Part shown: positions 27,288 through 36,702 of the stretch, piece by piece
Layout: the number at the start of each line of letters is the position of its first letter
Position numbering within the stretch: position 1 is the stretch's first letter
DNA from: Pseudomonas sp. Marseille-Q3773
GTDB taxonomy: Bacteria > Pseudomonadota > Gammaproteobacteria > Pseudomonadales > Pseudomonadaceae
Direction of reading: 5' to 3'
Assembly: GCF_916618955.1 (NCBI RefSeq)
Contig: NZ_OU745390.1
Coordinates: 5,138,001-5,202,000, forward strand
DNA length: 64,000 nucleotides
Program-made: the position numbers and the translations under genes
The notes under the pieces: model-generated
Told to the model about the DNA's origin: nothing
Database searches by the model: none
The model's input: only the letters and a program-made list of their open reading frames with translations

Positions 27288-27533
27288 TCAGTTCCAGTCT
27301 GTTCCCCCAGGGCGCAACGCCCGTGCATAGCAGAACAGAAACAGGTTGCGCACCAGCTCCTTGAGCACCCCCGGTTCACTCGAGTTCAGCCCGCTCATGT
27401 CCAGGTCGCCCTGGTCACGCAGCTCGTCGAGCGCTTCTTCTTCAAGCACCGCGCACACTTCGCCGGTTTCCCGATGAAGGATGCGCAGGTAGGGGTGTGG
27501 GCGGTCCAGCCAGGCGTCGATCAGATAAGTCAT
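27288..27533 (-). CDS. 81-residue Fur-box-preceded protein (PA4570-like position)
   Basis: MTYLIDAWLDRPHPYLRILH starts an 81-residue soluble protein with an acidic middle (EEEALDELRDQGDLD) and a C-terminal NLFLFCYARALRPGG. I recognise no domain. A convincing Fur-box-like sequence lies 30-48 bases upstream of the start. In P. aeruginosa the gene at the equivalent place near ispB-rplU (PA4570) is a small iron-responsive protein; equivalence here is inferred from position and size, not from alignment. Likely de-repressed under iron starvation. It is convergent with fklB. Confidence 0.78.
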   Translation of the reverse strand: MTYLIDAWLDRPHPYLRILHRETGEVCAVLEEEALDELRDQGDLDMSGLNSSEPGVLKELVRNLFLFCYARALRPGGTDWN

Positions 27534-27562
27534 GGCTATTCTCCTTGGATAGCGGCCCCAAT

Positions 27563-27581
27563 GAGAATAATTCTTATTATC
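27563..27581 (-). promoter_or_regulatory. Fur box upstream of the 81-residue protein gene
   Basis: GAGAATAATTCTTATTATC matches the 19-bp Fur consensus GATAATGATAATCATTATC at 14 positions. It lies 30 bases upstream of the start codon at 27533, where it would overlap the promoter and mediate iron-dependent repression. Confidence 0.75.
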
Positions 27582-27616
27582 TAAATAGCAAGCGCCAATT
27601 GGCGGTTTTTGCAGTA

Positions 27617-27958
27617 TCAGACTTTACGCACGAACTCGGACTTCAGCTTCATGGCGCCGATGCCGTCGATCTTGCAGTCGATATCATGGTCGCCATCGCA
27701 GAGGCGGATGTTCTTGACCTTGGTACCGACCTTGACCACCAGGGAAGAGCCCTTGACCTTGAGGTCCTTGATAACGGTGACGGTATCGCCGTCCTGCAGG
27801 ATGTTGCCGACCGAGTCCTTCTTCACCACCTCGTCGCTGGTTGCCTCGGCATCGCCGCTGGCCGACCATTCGTGGGCGCATTCAGGGCAGATTAGCTGAG
27901 TGCCATCCTCGTAGGTGTACTCGGAGTTGCATTTAGGGCAGGGTGGCAGAGTGCTCAC
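27617..27958 (-). CDS. yjdM: zinc-ribbon protein YjdM (PhnA family)
   Basis: 113 residues. An N-terminal zinc ribbon ([14 protein letters not shown] and [10 protein letters not shown], four cysteines) is followed by the conserved C-terminal domain [20 protein letters not shown] and [19 protein letters not shown]. This is the YjdM/PhnA family, widespread but of uncertain function; the old PhnA name does not imply phosphonate hydrolysis. Soluble, monocistronic, with its start at ATG 27958. A REP pair lies upstream. Confidence 0.93.
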   Translation of the reverse strand: MSTLPPCPKCNSEYTYEDGTQLICPECAHEWSASGDAEATSDEVVKKDSVGNILQDGDTVTVIKDLKVKGSSLVVKVGTKVKNIRLCDGDHDIDCKIDGIGAMKLKSEFVRKV

Positions 27959-28046
27959 TTCGGTTCCTCAAACAAACAGACGGGCAGTTAAAGAACCGAA
28001 TTGTATAAGGTATTTTTCCACGAGGGATTATGTCCGGACAAATGCA

Positions 28047-28128
28047 TTCGCGGGTAAACCCGCTCCCACAGGATCTGCGCTAACTTTGAGGCTTGCGCTG
28101 TCCCTGTGGGAGCGGGTTTACCCGCGAA
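28047..28128. repeat. paired REP element between yjdM and ispB
   Basis: Two inverted units with GGGTAAACCC/GGGTTTACCC cores and the flanking GCTCCCACAGG are separated by about 30 bases. The element lies just beyond the ispB stop on its 3' side. Confidence 0.88.
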
Positions 28129-28145
28129 GAAGACTACTTGGTTTA

Positions 28146-29114
28146 TCAGTGAGTACGTGCGACAGCAAACTCGCTCAGCTCGACCAGCGCATCACGGTAT
28201 TCACTGGCCGGCAGCACTTCCAGGCACTGGATGGCACGCTTGACGTAATCACGCGCCAGCTCGGCGGTGTAGTTCAGGGCACCGGATGCCTCGACCGCCA
28301 CGCGAATCTGCTCGAGGTCTTCCAGGCCACCCTTCTGGATCGCCTGGCGCACCAGTGCAGCCTGTTCGGCGGTGCCTTCGCGCATGGTGTAGATCAGCGG
28401 CAGGGTAGGCTTGCCTTCGGCCAGGTCGTCGCCGACATTCTTGCCCAGGGTCTGTGAGTCGCCCTTGTAGTCCAGCAGGTCGTCGACCAGCTGGAAGGCC
28501 ACGCCCAAGTGGTCGCCGAAGGTGCGCAGGGCCTCGCGCTGCTCGTCGCTGGCATTGGCCAGCGCGGCGGCGCTGTGGGTCGAGGCCTCGAACAGCATCG
28601 CGGTCTTGCCGCGGATGACCTCCATGTAGACTTCCTCGGTGGTGCTGGCGTCGCGTACCCGCGACAGCTGCAGCACTTCACCCTCGGCAATTACCCGAGT
28701 GGCCTTGGACAGGATCTGCATGACCGGCATCGAGCCAAGCTCGACCATCATCTCGAACGAGCGCGAATAGAGGAAGTCGCCCACCAGCACGCTCGGCGCG
28801 TTGCCCCACAGGGCATTGGCGGTGGAGCGGCCACGGCGCATGCCGGACATGTCGACCACGTCGTCGTGCAGCAGGGTGGCGGTGTGCAGGAACTCGATGG
28901 TCGCGGCCAGCAGGCGCAGGTCGTCGCCTTCGCGGCCCAGGGCCTTGCCGCACAGCAGGACCAGCAAGGGGCGCAGGCGCTTGCCACCGGCGGACGTGAT
29001 ATAGTCGCCGATCTTCGATACCAGCGGCACGCGCGAGGTCAGCTGCTTCTTGATGATCTCGTCGACGGCGCTGAAATCATCAGCCACCGCTCGGTAGAAG
29101 GCTTGGGGTTGCAT
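28146..29114 (-). CDS. ispB: octaprenyl diphosphate synthase (trans-isoprenyl diphosphate synthase)
   Basis: 322 residues. The first aspartate-rich motif is [16 protein letters not shown] and the second is [11 protein letters not shown], the two Mg-diphosphate sites of E-isoprenyl diphosphate synthases. [17 protein letters not shown] near residue 50 is the substrate-binding KxRP-type block. The enzyme elongates farnesyl diphosphate with isopentenyl diphosphate to make the ubiquinone side chain (Q9 in pseudomonads, so the product may be solanesyl diphosphate). It is divergent from rplU, the conserved gammaproteobacterial arrangement. The start at 29114 has GGAG at good spacing. Confidence 0.96.
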   Translation of the reverse strand: MQPQAFYRAVADDFSAVDEIIKKQLTSRVPLVSKIGDYITSAGGKRLRPLLVLLCGKALGREGDDLRLLAATIEFLHTATLLHDDVVDMSGMRRGRSTANALWGNAPSVLVGDFLYSRSFEMMVELGSMPVMQILSKATRVIAEGEVLQLSRVRDASTTEEVYMEVIRGKTAMLFEASTHSAAALANASDEQREALRTFGDHLGVAFQLVDDLLDYKGDSQTLGKNVGDDLAEGKPTLPLIYTMREGTAEQAALVRQAIQKGGLEDLEQIRVAVEASGALNYTAELARDYVKRAIQCLEVLPASEYRDALVELSEFAVARTH

Positions 29115-29199
29115 CGGCTGCTCCAGTGAGGTTGCGCGGCATGCTAGGTCGCGGGTCCCGGTGTGTCAAGGCACGGTGCCGCCTGCCCGGGGGCGGGAC

Positions 29200-29228
29200 T
29201 TGCAAGCAAAACTGCGGTTGCGTACAAT
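29200..29228 (+). promoter_or_regulatory. sigma-70 promoter of rplU-rpmA
   Basis: TTGCAA, a 17-base spacer and TACAAT form a near-consensus promoter. It predicts a leader of about 120 bases before rplU ATG 29359. Confidence 0.8.
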
Positions 29229-29358
29229 CGCGCACCCTAACTTCCTGGGCAGCACCTGCCTTACGCAATTGCGCCGGGCCGTTCCAGCCCTGTGCAGCCA
29301 TGCCAGCCAATACTCATCATATAAAGCGCTGGGTGAGCAGGATTATCGGAGAAATACC

Positions 29359-29673
29359 ATGTCTTACGCAGTAATCGTTACCGGCGGCAAGCAGTACAAA
29401 GTCGCTGAAGGTGAATTCCTCAAGATCGAAAAACTGGAAGTCGCCACCGGCGAATCCGTGACCTTCGATCGCGTTCTGCTGGTCGCCAACGGTGAAGAAG
29501 TCACCATCGGTGCTCCAGTTGTTGCTGGCGCTAAAGTAGTGGCCGAAGTCGTTTCGCAAGGCCGCCACGACAAGGTTCGCATCATCAAGTTCCGTCGTCG
29601 TAAGCACCACATGAAGCGCATGGGCCACCGCCAGTGGTTCACCGAGATCAAAATCACCGGTATCCAGGCTTAA
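29359..29673 (+). CDS. rplU: 50S ribosomal protein L21
   Basis: 104 residues, [20 protein letters not shown] onward, with the conserved C-terminal [20 protein letters not shown] that binds 23S rRNA domain II together with L20. Ribosome site GGAG seven bases before ATG 29359. rpmA follows after 38 bases on the same transcript. A long leader (about 29236-29358) is typical of ribosomal operons and might carry autoregulatory structure, which I cannot confirm by eye. Confidence 0.98.
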   Translation: MSYAVIVTGGKQYKVAEGEFLKIEKLEVATGESVTFDRVLLVANGEEVTIGAPVVAGAKVVAEVVSQGRHDKVRIIKFRRRKHHMKRMGHRQWFTEIKITGIQA

Positions 29674-29711
29674 TCCCCTAGATCCCCTGAATTTATTTGG
29701 AGAATTGAACC

Positions 29712-29969
29712 ATGGCTCACAAGAAGGCTGGTGGTAGTACTCGTAACGGTCGCGACTCAGAATCGAAACGCCTTGGCGTGAAGATGTATGGCGGCCAGGT
29801 TATCAAGCCAGGCAACATCATCGTCCGTCAGCGCGGCACCGAATTCCACGCCGGCTACGGTGTTGGTATGGGCAAGGATCACACCCTGTTCGCCAAGATC
29901 GAAGGCGTGATCAAGTTCGAGAAGAAAGGCGAGTTCAACCGCCGTTACGTGAGCATCGTCGCAGCTTAA
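29712..29969 (+). CDS. rpmA: 50S ribosomal protein L27
   Basis: 85 residues. The N-terminal [20 protein letters not shown] is the flexible tail that reaches the peptidyl-transferase centre, followed by [20 protein letters not shown]. It starts directly at AHKKAG, without the cleavable leader found in Firmicutes L27. Second gene of the rplU-rpmA operon, ended by an intrinsic terminator. Confidence 0.98.
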   Translation: MAHKKAGGSTRNGRDSESKRLGVKMYGGQVIKPGNIIVRQRGTEFHAGYGVGMGKDHTLFAKIEGVIKFEKKGEFNRRYVSIVAA

Positions 29970-29986
29970 TCGCGACGTCGCTCCAG

Positions 29987-30017
29987 AAGCCCCGTCATGC
30001 GACGGGGCTTTTTCGTT
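29987..30017 (+). terminator. intrinsic terminator of rplU-rpmA
   Basis: A 10-bp stem AAGCCCCGTC/GACGGGGCTT with a four-base loop is followed by TTTCGTTT, 18 bases after the rpmA stop. Confidence 0.93.
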
Positions 30018-30022
30018 TGTGG

Positions 30023-30112
30023 TGAGCCTCTTGCAAAGCTGTTTGTATGGGCTGCCGGCGTGGGTTTCTACGGTCGTACGGGGCCGCCGCGCTCATTTTT
30101 GCAAGAGCCTCA
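30023..30112. mobile_element. 90-bp MITE-like element with 15-bp terminal inverted repeats
   Basis: TGAGCCTCTTGCAAA at 30023-30037 is the inverted complement of 30098-30112 with one mismatch, bounding a 90-bp GC-rich non-coding core. It sits between the rpmA terminator and obgE. It resembles a non-autonomous miniature element rather than the REP palindromes elsewhere in the window. No target-site duplication is obvious by eye, so mobility is unproven. Confidence 0.5.
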
Positions 30113-30157
30113 GGTTTATCAGTATTCAGCTCGTCGGAAGGCGAGAGGCGGTTTTGA

Positions 30158-31384
<1,227 letters not shown>

Positions 31385-31400
31385 CCGGTTGCAGTACACT

Positions 31401-31429
31401 AAACGCCGCTCTCGGGAGCGGCGTTTTTG
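31401..31429 (+). terminator. intrinsic terminator of obgE
   Basis: An 11-bp stem AAACGCCGCTC/GAGCGGCGTTT with a TCGG tetraloop runs into TTTTT, 17 bases after the obgE stop. Confidence 0.94.
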
Positions 31430-31469
31430 TATCCACGGTATCTACAGATTCGACATAGGTTGGAAGAAG

Positions 31470-32588
31470 ATGCGAAGCAAGGTGACGGGCGCCAGGCGCT
31501 GGGTCGTGAAGATTGGCAGTGCTCTGCTGACCGCCGATGGCAAGGGCCTCGACCGCGGTGCCATGGCCGTTTGGGTCAAGCAGATGGTTGCGCTGCGTGA
31601 GGCAGGCGTGGAGTTGGTTCTGGTCTCCTCCGGGGCCGTGGCTGCCGGCATGAGCCAGCTGGGCTGGACTTCGCGACCGAGTGCGATGAACGAGCTGCAG
31701 GCGGCCGCCTCGATTGGCCAGATGCGCCTGGTACAGGCCTGGGAATCGAGCTTCGGCGAGCACGGCAAGCACACTGCGCAGATTCTTCTCACCCATGACG
31801 ACCTGTCCGACCGCAAGCGCTACCTGAACGCGCGCAGCACCTTGCGTACGCTGGTCGACCTGGGCGTGGTGCCGGTAATCAACGAAAACGACACCGTGGT
31901 CACCGACGAGATCCGCTTCGGCGACAACGACACCCTGGCCGCGCTGGTGGCCAACCTGGTCGAGGCCGACCTGCTGGTGATCCTCACCGACCGCGATGGC
32001 ATGTTCGACGCCGACCCGCGCAACAACCCCGAAGCCCAGTTGATCTACGAAGCCCGCGCCGACGACCCGGCGCTCGATGCGGTGGCCGGCGGCACCGGTG
32101 GTGCCCTGGGCCGTGGCGGCATGCAGACCAAGCTGCGCGCCGCACGCCTGGCGGCCCGTTCCGGCGCCCACACCATCATCATCGGCGGCCGCATCGAGCG
32201 CGTGCTGGACCGGCTCAAGGCCGGCGAGCGCCTGGGTACCCTGCTGTCGCCAGAGCGCGGCATGCTCGCGGCGCGCAAGCAGTGGCTGGCGGGCCACTTG
32301 CAGACCCGTGGCACCCTGGTGCTGGACGCCGGTGCGGTGCAGGCCCTGCGCCAGGCCAACAAGAGCCTGCTGCCGGTCGGCGTGAAGACCGTGCAAGGCA
32401 GCTTCCGCCGCGGCGAGATGGTGGTCTGTGTTGGTCCGGACGGCCATGAAGTGGCGCGCGGCCTGGCCAACTACAGTGCCCTGGAGGCGCAGAAGATCAT
32501 CGGCCAGCCATCGGATGCCATCGAAGGTATCCTCGGCTACATCGCGGAGCCCGAGCTGGTGCACCGCGACAACCTGGTTCTGGTCTGA
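31470..32588 (+). CDS. proB: glutamate 5-kinase
   Basis: 372 residues. The amino-acid kinase domain (residues 1-260) begins [18 protein letters not shown] and contains [35 protein letters not shown] and [21 protein letters not shown]. The C-terminal PUA domain starts near residue 280. It phosphorylates glutamate to gamma-glutamyl phosphate, the first step of proline synthesis, and is feedback-inhibited by proline. ATG 31470 is chosen with GGAAGAAG immediately upstream. The upstream open frame lies over the obgE terminator and is not part of the gene. creA begins 10 bases after the stop. Confidence 0.96.
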   Translation: MRSKVTGARRWVVKIGSALLTADGKGLDRGAMAVWVKQMVALREAGVELVLVSSGAVAAGMSQLGWTSRPSAMNELQAAASIGQMRLVQAWESSFGEHGKHTAQILLTHDDLSDRKRYLNARSTLRTLVDLGVVPVINENDTVVTDEIRFGDNDTLAALVANLVEADLLVILTDRDGMFDADPRNNPEAQLIYEARADDPALDAVAGGTGGALGRGGMQTKLRAARLAARSGAHTIIIGGRIERVLDRLKAGERLGTLLSPERGMLAARKQWLAGHLQTRGTLVLDAGAVQALRQANKSLLPVGVKTVQGSFRRGEMVVCVGPDGHEVARGLANYSALEAQKIIGQPSDAIEGILGYIAEPELVHRDNLVLV

Positions 32589-32598
32589 GGGTGCGTAC

Positions 32599-33054
32599 GT
32601 GCTGAAAAGGATGATTGCCGTGGCGGCGCTGGCCTTGCCTATGCTGGCCGGGGCCGAGGAAATCGGCCAGGTATCCACCGTGTTCAAGTTCCTCGGGCCG
32701 AACGACCGGATTGTCGTCGAGGCGTTCGACGACCCCAAGGTCGAGGGCGTGACCTGCTACCTGTCGCGGGCCAAGACCGGCGGCGTGAAGGGCGGGCTGG
32801 GGCTGGCCGAAGACCGGGCCGAGGCATCGATTGCCTGCCGTCAGGTGGGGCCGATCAACTTCAAGGGTGAGCTGAAGGATGGCGAGGAGGTGTTCAAGGA
32901 GCGCACCTCGCTGGTGTTCAAGACCATGCAGGTGGTGCGCTTCCTGGACAAGAAGCGCAATACCCTGGTGTACCTGGTGTACAGCGACCGCATGATCGAA
33001 GGCAGCCCGCAGAATGCGGTGACGGCGATACCGATCCTGCCTTGGGCGCATTGA
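32599..33054 (+). CDS. creA: CreA family periplasmic protein
   Basis: 151 residues from GTG 32599, with GAGGG upstream; ATG 32611 is an alternative giving a shorter signal peptide. The signal sequence ends near residue 19 (LAGA), followed by [19 protein letters not shown]. The conserved CreA stretches are [38 protein letters not shown] and SRAKT; two cysteines probably form a disulfide. Function is not known despite the gene's proximity to creBCD in E. coli. Here it forms an apparent operon with proB. Confidence 0.9.
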   Translation: MLKRMIAVAALALPMLAGAEEIGQVSTVFKFLGPNDRIVVEAFDDPKVEGVTCYLSRAKTGGVKGGLGLAEDRAEASIACRQVGPINFKGELKDGEEVFKERTSLVFKTMQVVRFLDKKRNTLVYLVYSDRMIEGSPQNAVTAIPILPWAH

Positions 33055-33060
33055 TCGCCT

Positions 33061-33080
33061 GGAGGCCTTCGGCCTCCTTT
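33061..33080 (+). terminator. short hairpin after creA
   Basis: GGAGGCC-TTC-GGCCTCC followed by TTT, six bases after the creA stop. It merges directly into the REP pair that begins at 33078. Confidence 0.7.
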
Positions 33081-33138
33081 CGCGGATAAATCCGCTCCTA
33101 CGGGCGTATTCCTGGTAGGAGCGGATTTATCCGCGAAA
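33078..33138. repeat. perfect REP-type inverted pair between convergent creA and mksB
   Basis: Arms 33078-33101 and 33115-33138 are perfect 24-base inverted complements with a GGATTTATCC core, a variant of the GGGTTTACCC core. The convergent arrangement suggests that it protects both 3' ends. Confidence 0.88.
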
Positions 33139-33166
33139 GGGCCGCAAAGCGGCCCCATGCTCTCTG

Positions 33167-35998
33167 TCAGGCCAGCTCCTCGGCCTGATCTTCGCGCACA
33201 ACCGCCTTCACCTCATCCCGACGGCTGATGTACTTCCAGTCCGCCTCGTCGATGTAGATGCCGTTCGGCCCGCTGCCACCTTCCAGGTCGATTGCCACGC
33301 GCGCCGACACCTGCGGCTTCACGCTCGCCAGAATCGGCACGAAGCCCAGCTGCAGGCTGGTCTCCAGCAGCGCGGCCTGGTTGCGTTCGTCGATGTCCGC
33401 CGCTTCGTCCAGGTAGTACGGCAGGCGGATGCGCCCGGCCAGGTCACGGTCCATCAGGTGCAGCAACAGGTACATGTTGGTCAGCGCCTTGATGGTCATG
33501 GTGGTGCCGTTGGATGCCGCGCCGTCGATGTCGGCATGGATCACCGGCTGGCCGTTGACCTTGGTGATCTCGAACGCCAGCTCGAACAGGTCCTTCAGGC
33601 CCAGCTGGTTGTGGTTGGCGGCCACCAGCCGTGCCAGGTACTCCTTGGCTTCTTCGTTCTTGTTGTCCTGCTCGGCGCTCTGGGTCAGGTCGAACACCGA
33701 CAGGGTCTCGCCCTCTTCGTACTGGCCGGCGCTGTGGATGATCTGGTCGATGTGCTTGAGCGCTTCCTTGTTCGGCGCCAGTACCACGCGGAAGCTCTCC
33801 AGGTTGGAGACCTGGCGCCGGTTGATCTCGCGGTTGAACAGCGCCAGCTGATGCTCGAGGCTGTCGTAGTCGCTACGGATGTTGCGCAAGGTCCTGGCGA
33901 TGTCGGTGACCGCGGCGCGGCGGGCCTTGGCCAGGGTCAGGGCCTCATCGGTGCGGTGTGCGTAGGCGTTCACCAGCAGCTGCAGGCGGCGCTCCATGTC
34001 GTCTTCGCTGTCGAACTTGGCCACGCCCTTCAGGCGCACCTGGGCGTACAGCGCCTCGATCTGGTTGTCCACCCGCTGCAGGCTCTGCCAACTGTCCTGG
34101 TAGTCGTTGAGCAGCGGCAGCAGGTTGTCCATCGAATCGTCGATGGCCTCCATGTACGGCGTGCCGAAGGGCAGGTCGGCCGGCAGCAGCTGGCGACGGC
34201 GCAGGGCGTCCTCCAGGGTGCGCTGCTTGGCCTCGAGGTCGCCGATCTGGCGGCCAACCAGCTGCAGCTTGGCCGACAGCTGCTGGACGCGTTCGGTGAA
34301 GGCATCGCTGGAGCGCTTGAGTTCGTCCTGGGCGGCTTCCAGCTGCGCCAGCTGTTCCAGCTTCTCGGGCTCTTCGGCGGCCAGGGTTTCGCTGCGGCGG
34401 AAGTCTTCCAGCGCTTTCTGCGCGTCCAGCACCTGCTGGTACAGGGCTTCGGTCTGGGCCTTGGACGCGGAGCGGTCGGCGGCTACGGCCTGCTGGGTCT
34501 TGAGCTGCTTGAGTTCTTTTTCCAGGCGCTCCTTCTGGTCGCGCAGGGCGGCGCGGTCGGCCAGGGCCTGCAGCGCCGGCGGGTCGATATGCGACAGGTC
34601 GATGGACAGGCCGGGCGCCTCGAAACGCTCGCCCTTGAAGCCGTCGAGCACCGCTTCCAGCGATTTTACCCACAGGTCGCTGTCATCCAGCTCGATACCC
34701 CGGTCGCCCAGCGGCAGGCTGAACAAGGCCCCGTTGAACAGGCGCATCAAACGGTCGACGTCCTGCTGCGAGAACTCTTCGCGCAGGCGCGCGTAGCTGT
34801 TGTTGTCGGCGTGGTCGAGCTGCTGGCGTACCTGCTTCAGGCGTTTTTCCAGGTCGCGCACGCGTTCGTCCAGGTCCTCGGCACTGAACTGCCGCGACTG
34901 GGCCAGGGCGCCGGCCAGTTCGTCGTGGGCGTCCTTGGCCGCCAGCAGTTGCTGCTCGAGGACCTTGACGTCATCGACCAGGGCAAAGCGGTGCTTGAGC
35001 ACCGACAGCTCGCCCAGCCAGCGCTGGATGCCGGTGATCTCCCGCTCCAGGCGCATCAGCTCCTGGGTGCCGCCACGCTGGTCGTTCTGCAGGCGGTCCT
35101 GCTCGCCACGGTAGTGCTCGGCCTGGATCACCAGCTCTTCCTTGCGCGCCATGGCGTATTCCTGCCAGGTCGCCAGCAGAGTATCGAGCACTGGTGAAAT
35201 GCGGTGTAGCTTGCCGCGCAGGATGTCGCGCTGCGCCACGCCACCGGCCAGGGCCTCGACCAGCGGGCCGGCGGCAACCAGGGCGTTGTAGTCCTGCTCC
35301 ATGCGGCGTACGTCGCGGAAGGCCTCTTCGCACGCGGCGATGTAGTCGACACTGCCGGAGCGCAGGCTGTGCTCGAAGGCATCGAGGAACAGCTGCTTGA
35401 GCTTGGCGGCAGTGATCTCGCGCATGTGCAGCAGGTTGATGAACAGCGCGCGGAAGGTTTTCAGGCTTTGTTCGCTGGTCGAGCGCAGCGGGATCATGGT
35501 CAGGTCCAGCGGCACCGAGGTGTGGCCGCCGACCAGCAACCGGCGCAGCTCGTCCGGTTTCACTTCATAGGCCTTGATGCCCAGGCGTTCGAGGTTGGTG
35601 AACAGCTCTTTCTGGCGCAGGCAGGTATCGTTCTTCTGGTAGTGGGCCAGGTCCAGCTCGCCCTTGTAGGCGAAGAACTGGTGGCCGAAACCGCCGCCCG
35701 GGCCACGCCCGACCACGCCGATCACGTGCGGGCCGTGGGGCAGGCTCAGCTCGCAGAGAATGTACGAGGTGTCGCTGGCGAAGTAGAAGCGGCGCGACTG
35801 CTCCAGGCTGTACTTGCCGAAGCTCATGTCCGACATGCGTGCCAGGATCGGGAACTGCAGGGCGTTGATCGACGCCGATTTCCCCAGGTTGTTGGCACCG
35901 TAGACCGACAGCGGCTGTTCCAGCGGGAACAGGCCAAGGCTGTAGCCAGCGGTGTTGAGCAGTGCGAAGCGGCGGATGCCGTAGCGTTCCTGGCTCAT
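33167..35998 (-). CDS. mksB: condensin subunit MksB (SMC-like ATPase)
   Basis: 943 residues. Walker A is GANNLGKS (residues 34-41) near the N-terminus; Walker B is LPYYLDEAADIDERN near residue 864. Between them lie long coiled-coil arms (residues about 260-480 and 500-780, heavy in Glu, Gln, Leu, Lys) and a hinge-like break. This is the compact MksB of the MukB-like family, shorter than canonical SMC (about 1150-1200). With MksE and MksF it compacts and organises DNA; related complexes with an added nuclease subunit (Wadjet/JetABCD, MksBEFG) exclude plasmids. Its ATG overlaps the mksE stop by four bases. It is the last gene of the operon and no mksG follows. Confidence 0.93.
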   Translation of the reverse strand: MSQERYGIRRFALLNTAGYSLGLFPLEQPLSVYGANNLGKSASINALQFPILARMSDMSFGKYSLEQSRRFYFASDTSYILCELSLPHGPHVIGVVGRGPGGGFGHQFFAYKGELDLAHYQKNDTCLRQKELFTNLERLGIKAYEVKPDELRRLLVGGHTSVPLDLTMIPLRSTSEQSLKTFRALFINLLHMREITAAKLKQLFLDAFEHSLRSGSVDYIAACEEAFRDVRRMEQDYNALVAAGPLVEALAGGVAQRDILRGKLHRISPVLDTLLATWQEYAMARKEELVIQAEHYRGEQDRLQNDQRGGTQELMRLEREITGIQRWLGELSVLKHRFALVDDVKVLEQQLLAAKDAHDELAGALAQSRQFSAEDLDERVRDLEKRLKQVRQQLDHADNNSYARLREEFSQQDVDRLMRLFNGALFSLPLGDRGIELDDSDLWVKSLEAVLDGFKGERFEAPGLSIDLSHIDPPALQALADRAALRDQKERLEKELKQLKTQQAVAADRSASKAQTEALYQQVLDAQKALEDFRRSETLAAEEPEKLEQLAQLEAAQDELKRSSDAFTERVQQLSAKLQLVGRQIGDLEAKQRTLEDALRRRQLLPADLPFGTPYMEAIDDSMDNLLPLLNDYQDSWQSLQRVDNQIEALYAQVRLKGVAKFDSEDDMERRLQLLVNAYAHRTDEALTLAKARRAAVTDIARTLRNIRSDYDSLEHQLALFNREINRRQVSNLESFRVVLAPNKEALKHIDQIIHSAGQYEEGETLSVFDLTQSAEQDNKNEEAKEYLARLVAANHNQLGLKDLFELAFEITKVNGQPVIHADIDGAASNGTTMTIKALTNMYLLLHLMDRDLAGRIRLPYYLDEAADIDERNQAALLETSLQLGFVPILASVKPQVSARVAIDLEGGSGPNGIYIDEADWKYISRRDEVKAVVREDQAEELA

Positions 35999-36702
35999 GC
36001 GTCAATCTCCTGTTGCTCTTCGCGGATCGCCCGGGCCAGGGCTTCCTCTTCGCTTTCCTCGCCCTCGAAGGGGCTGAGGTCGAGCGGGTCGTCGGTGCGG
36101 TTGAGTTCTTCGGGGCTTTCTTCCTCGACCAGCACCGGGGTCGGCAGCGGCAGGTCGCTGTGCAGGGTGGCCGCCAGGTCGCGGTCCTGCTGCACAGCCA
36201 GGCACACGTCGAGGAAACGGTGCATCGGCGGCAGGAAGCGGTAGATACCGCCTTCCTCGAAGGCGAAACCGAGCTGGGTCATGCGCCGCAGGATTTTTTC
36301 TTCCAGCTCGTCCACGGTCTGCACTTCGGCCTGCAGGAACAGGTCGCGGTACTTGTCCAGCAGCGACGGCAGTTCGTCACGGCCGATGCTGCCGCCATCG
36401 AGCACGGCCATCGGGTCGCGGCCCTGGTCGGCCAGGTGCTCGACCAGGATGAAGGTGAACAGCGACAGGCGCTGCGCGGTCTTGTTGACCTGCGCGGCGC
36501 TCATGTCCGGCACGAAATAGTAGAAGCCACGGGTGTCGCACACCAGTTCGAAGCCCAGGGCCTTGAACAGGGTGCGGTACTGGTCCTGGAAATTGGACAG
36601 CTGGGCGTACAGCTCGGGGTCGCGGCGGCTGACATGGAAGCCTTTGAACAGCTCGCGGAAGATCGGCGCGAGCTGGGACAGTTCGGAAAGATCAAGATGC
36701 AT
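35995..36702 (-). CDS. mksE: condensin subunit MksE
   Basis: About 235 residues from ATG 36702 (MHLDLSELSQLAPIFRELFK); an in-frame start 33 bases upstream at 36735 is possible. It is a small winged-helix-rich protein that binds the kleisin MksF. GGSIGRDELPSLLDKYRDLF and GIYRFLPPMHRFLDVCLAV are the conserved helices, and the C-terminus is strongly acidic (EGEESEEEALARAIREEQ). It overlaps mksF upstream and mksB downstream, so the three are translationally coupled in the order F-E-B. Confidence 0.9.
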   Translation of the reverse strand: MHLDLSELSQLAPIFRELFKGFHVSRRDPELYAQLSNFQDQYRTLFKALGFELVCDTRGFYYFVPDMSAAQVNKTAQRLSLFTFILVEHLADQGRDPMAVLDGGSIGRDELPSLLDKYRDLFLQAEVQTVDELEEKILRRMTQLGFAFEEGGIYRFLPPMHRFLDVCLAVQQDRDLAATLHSDLPLPTPVLVEEESPEELNRTDDPLDLSPFEGEESEEEALARAIREEQQEIDA

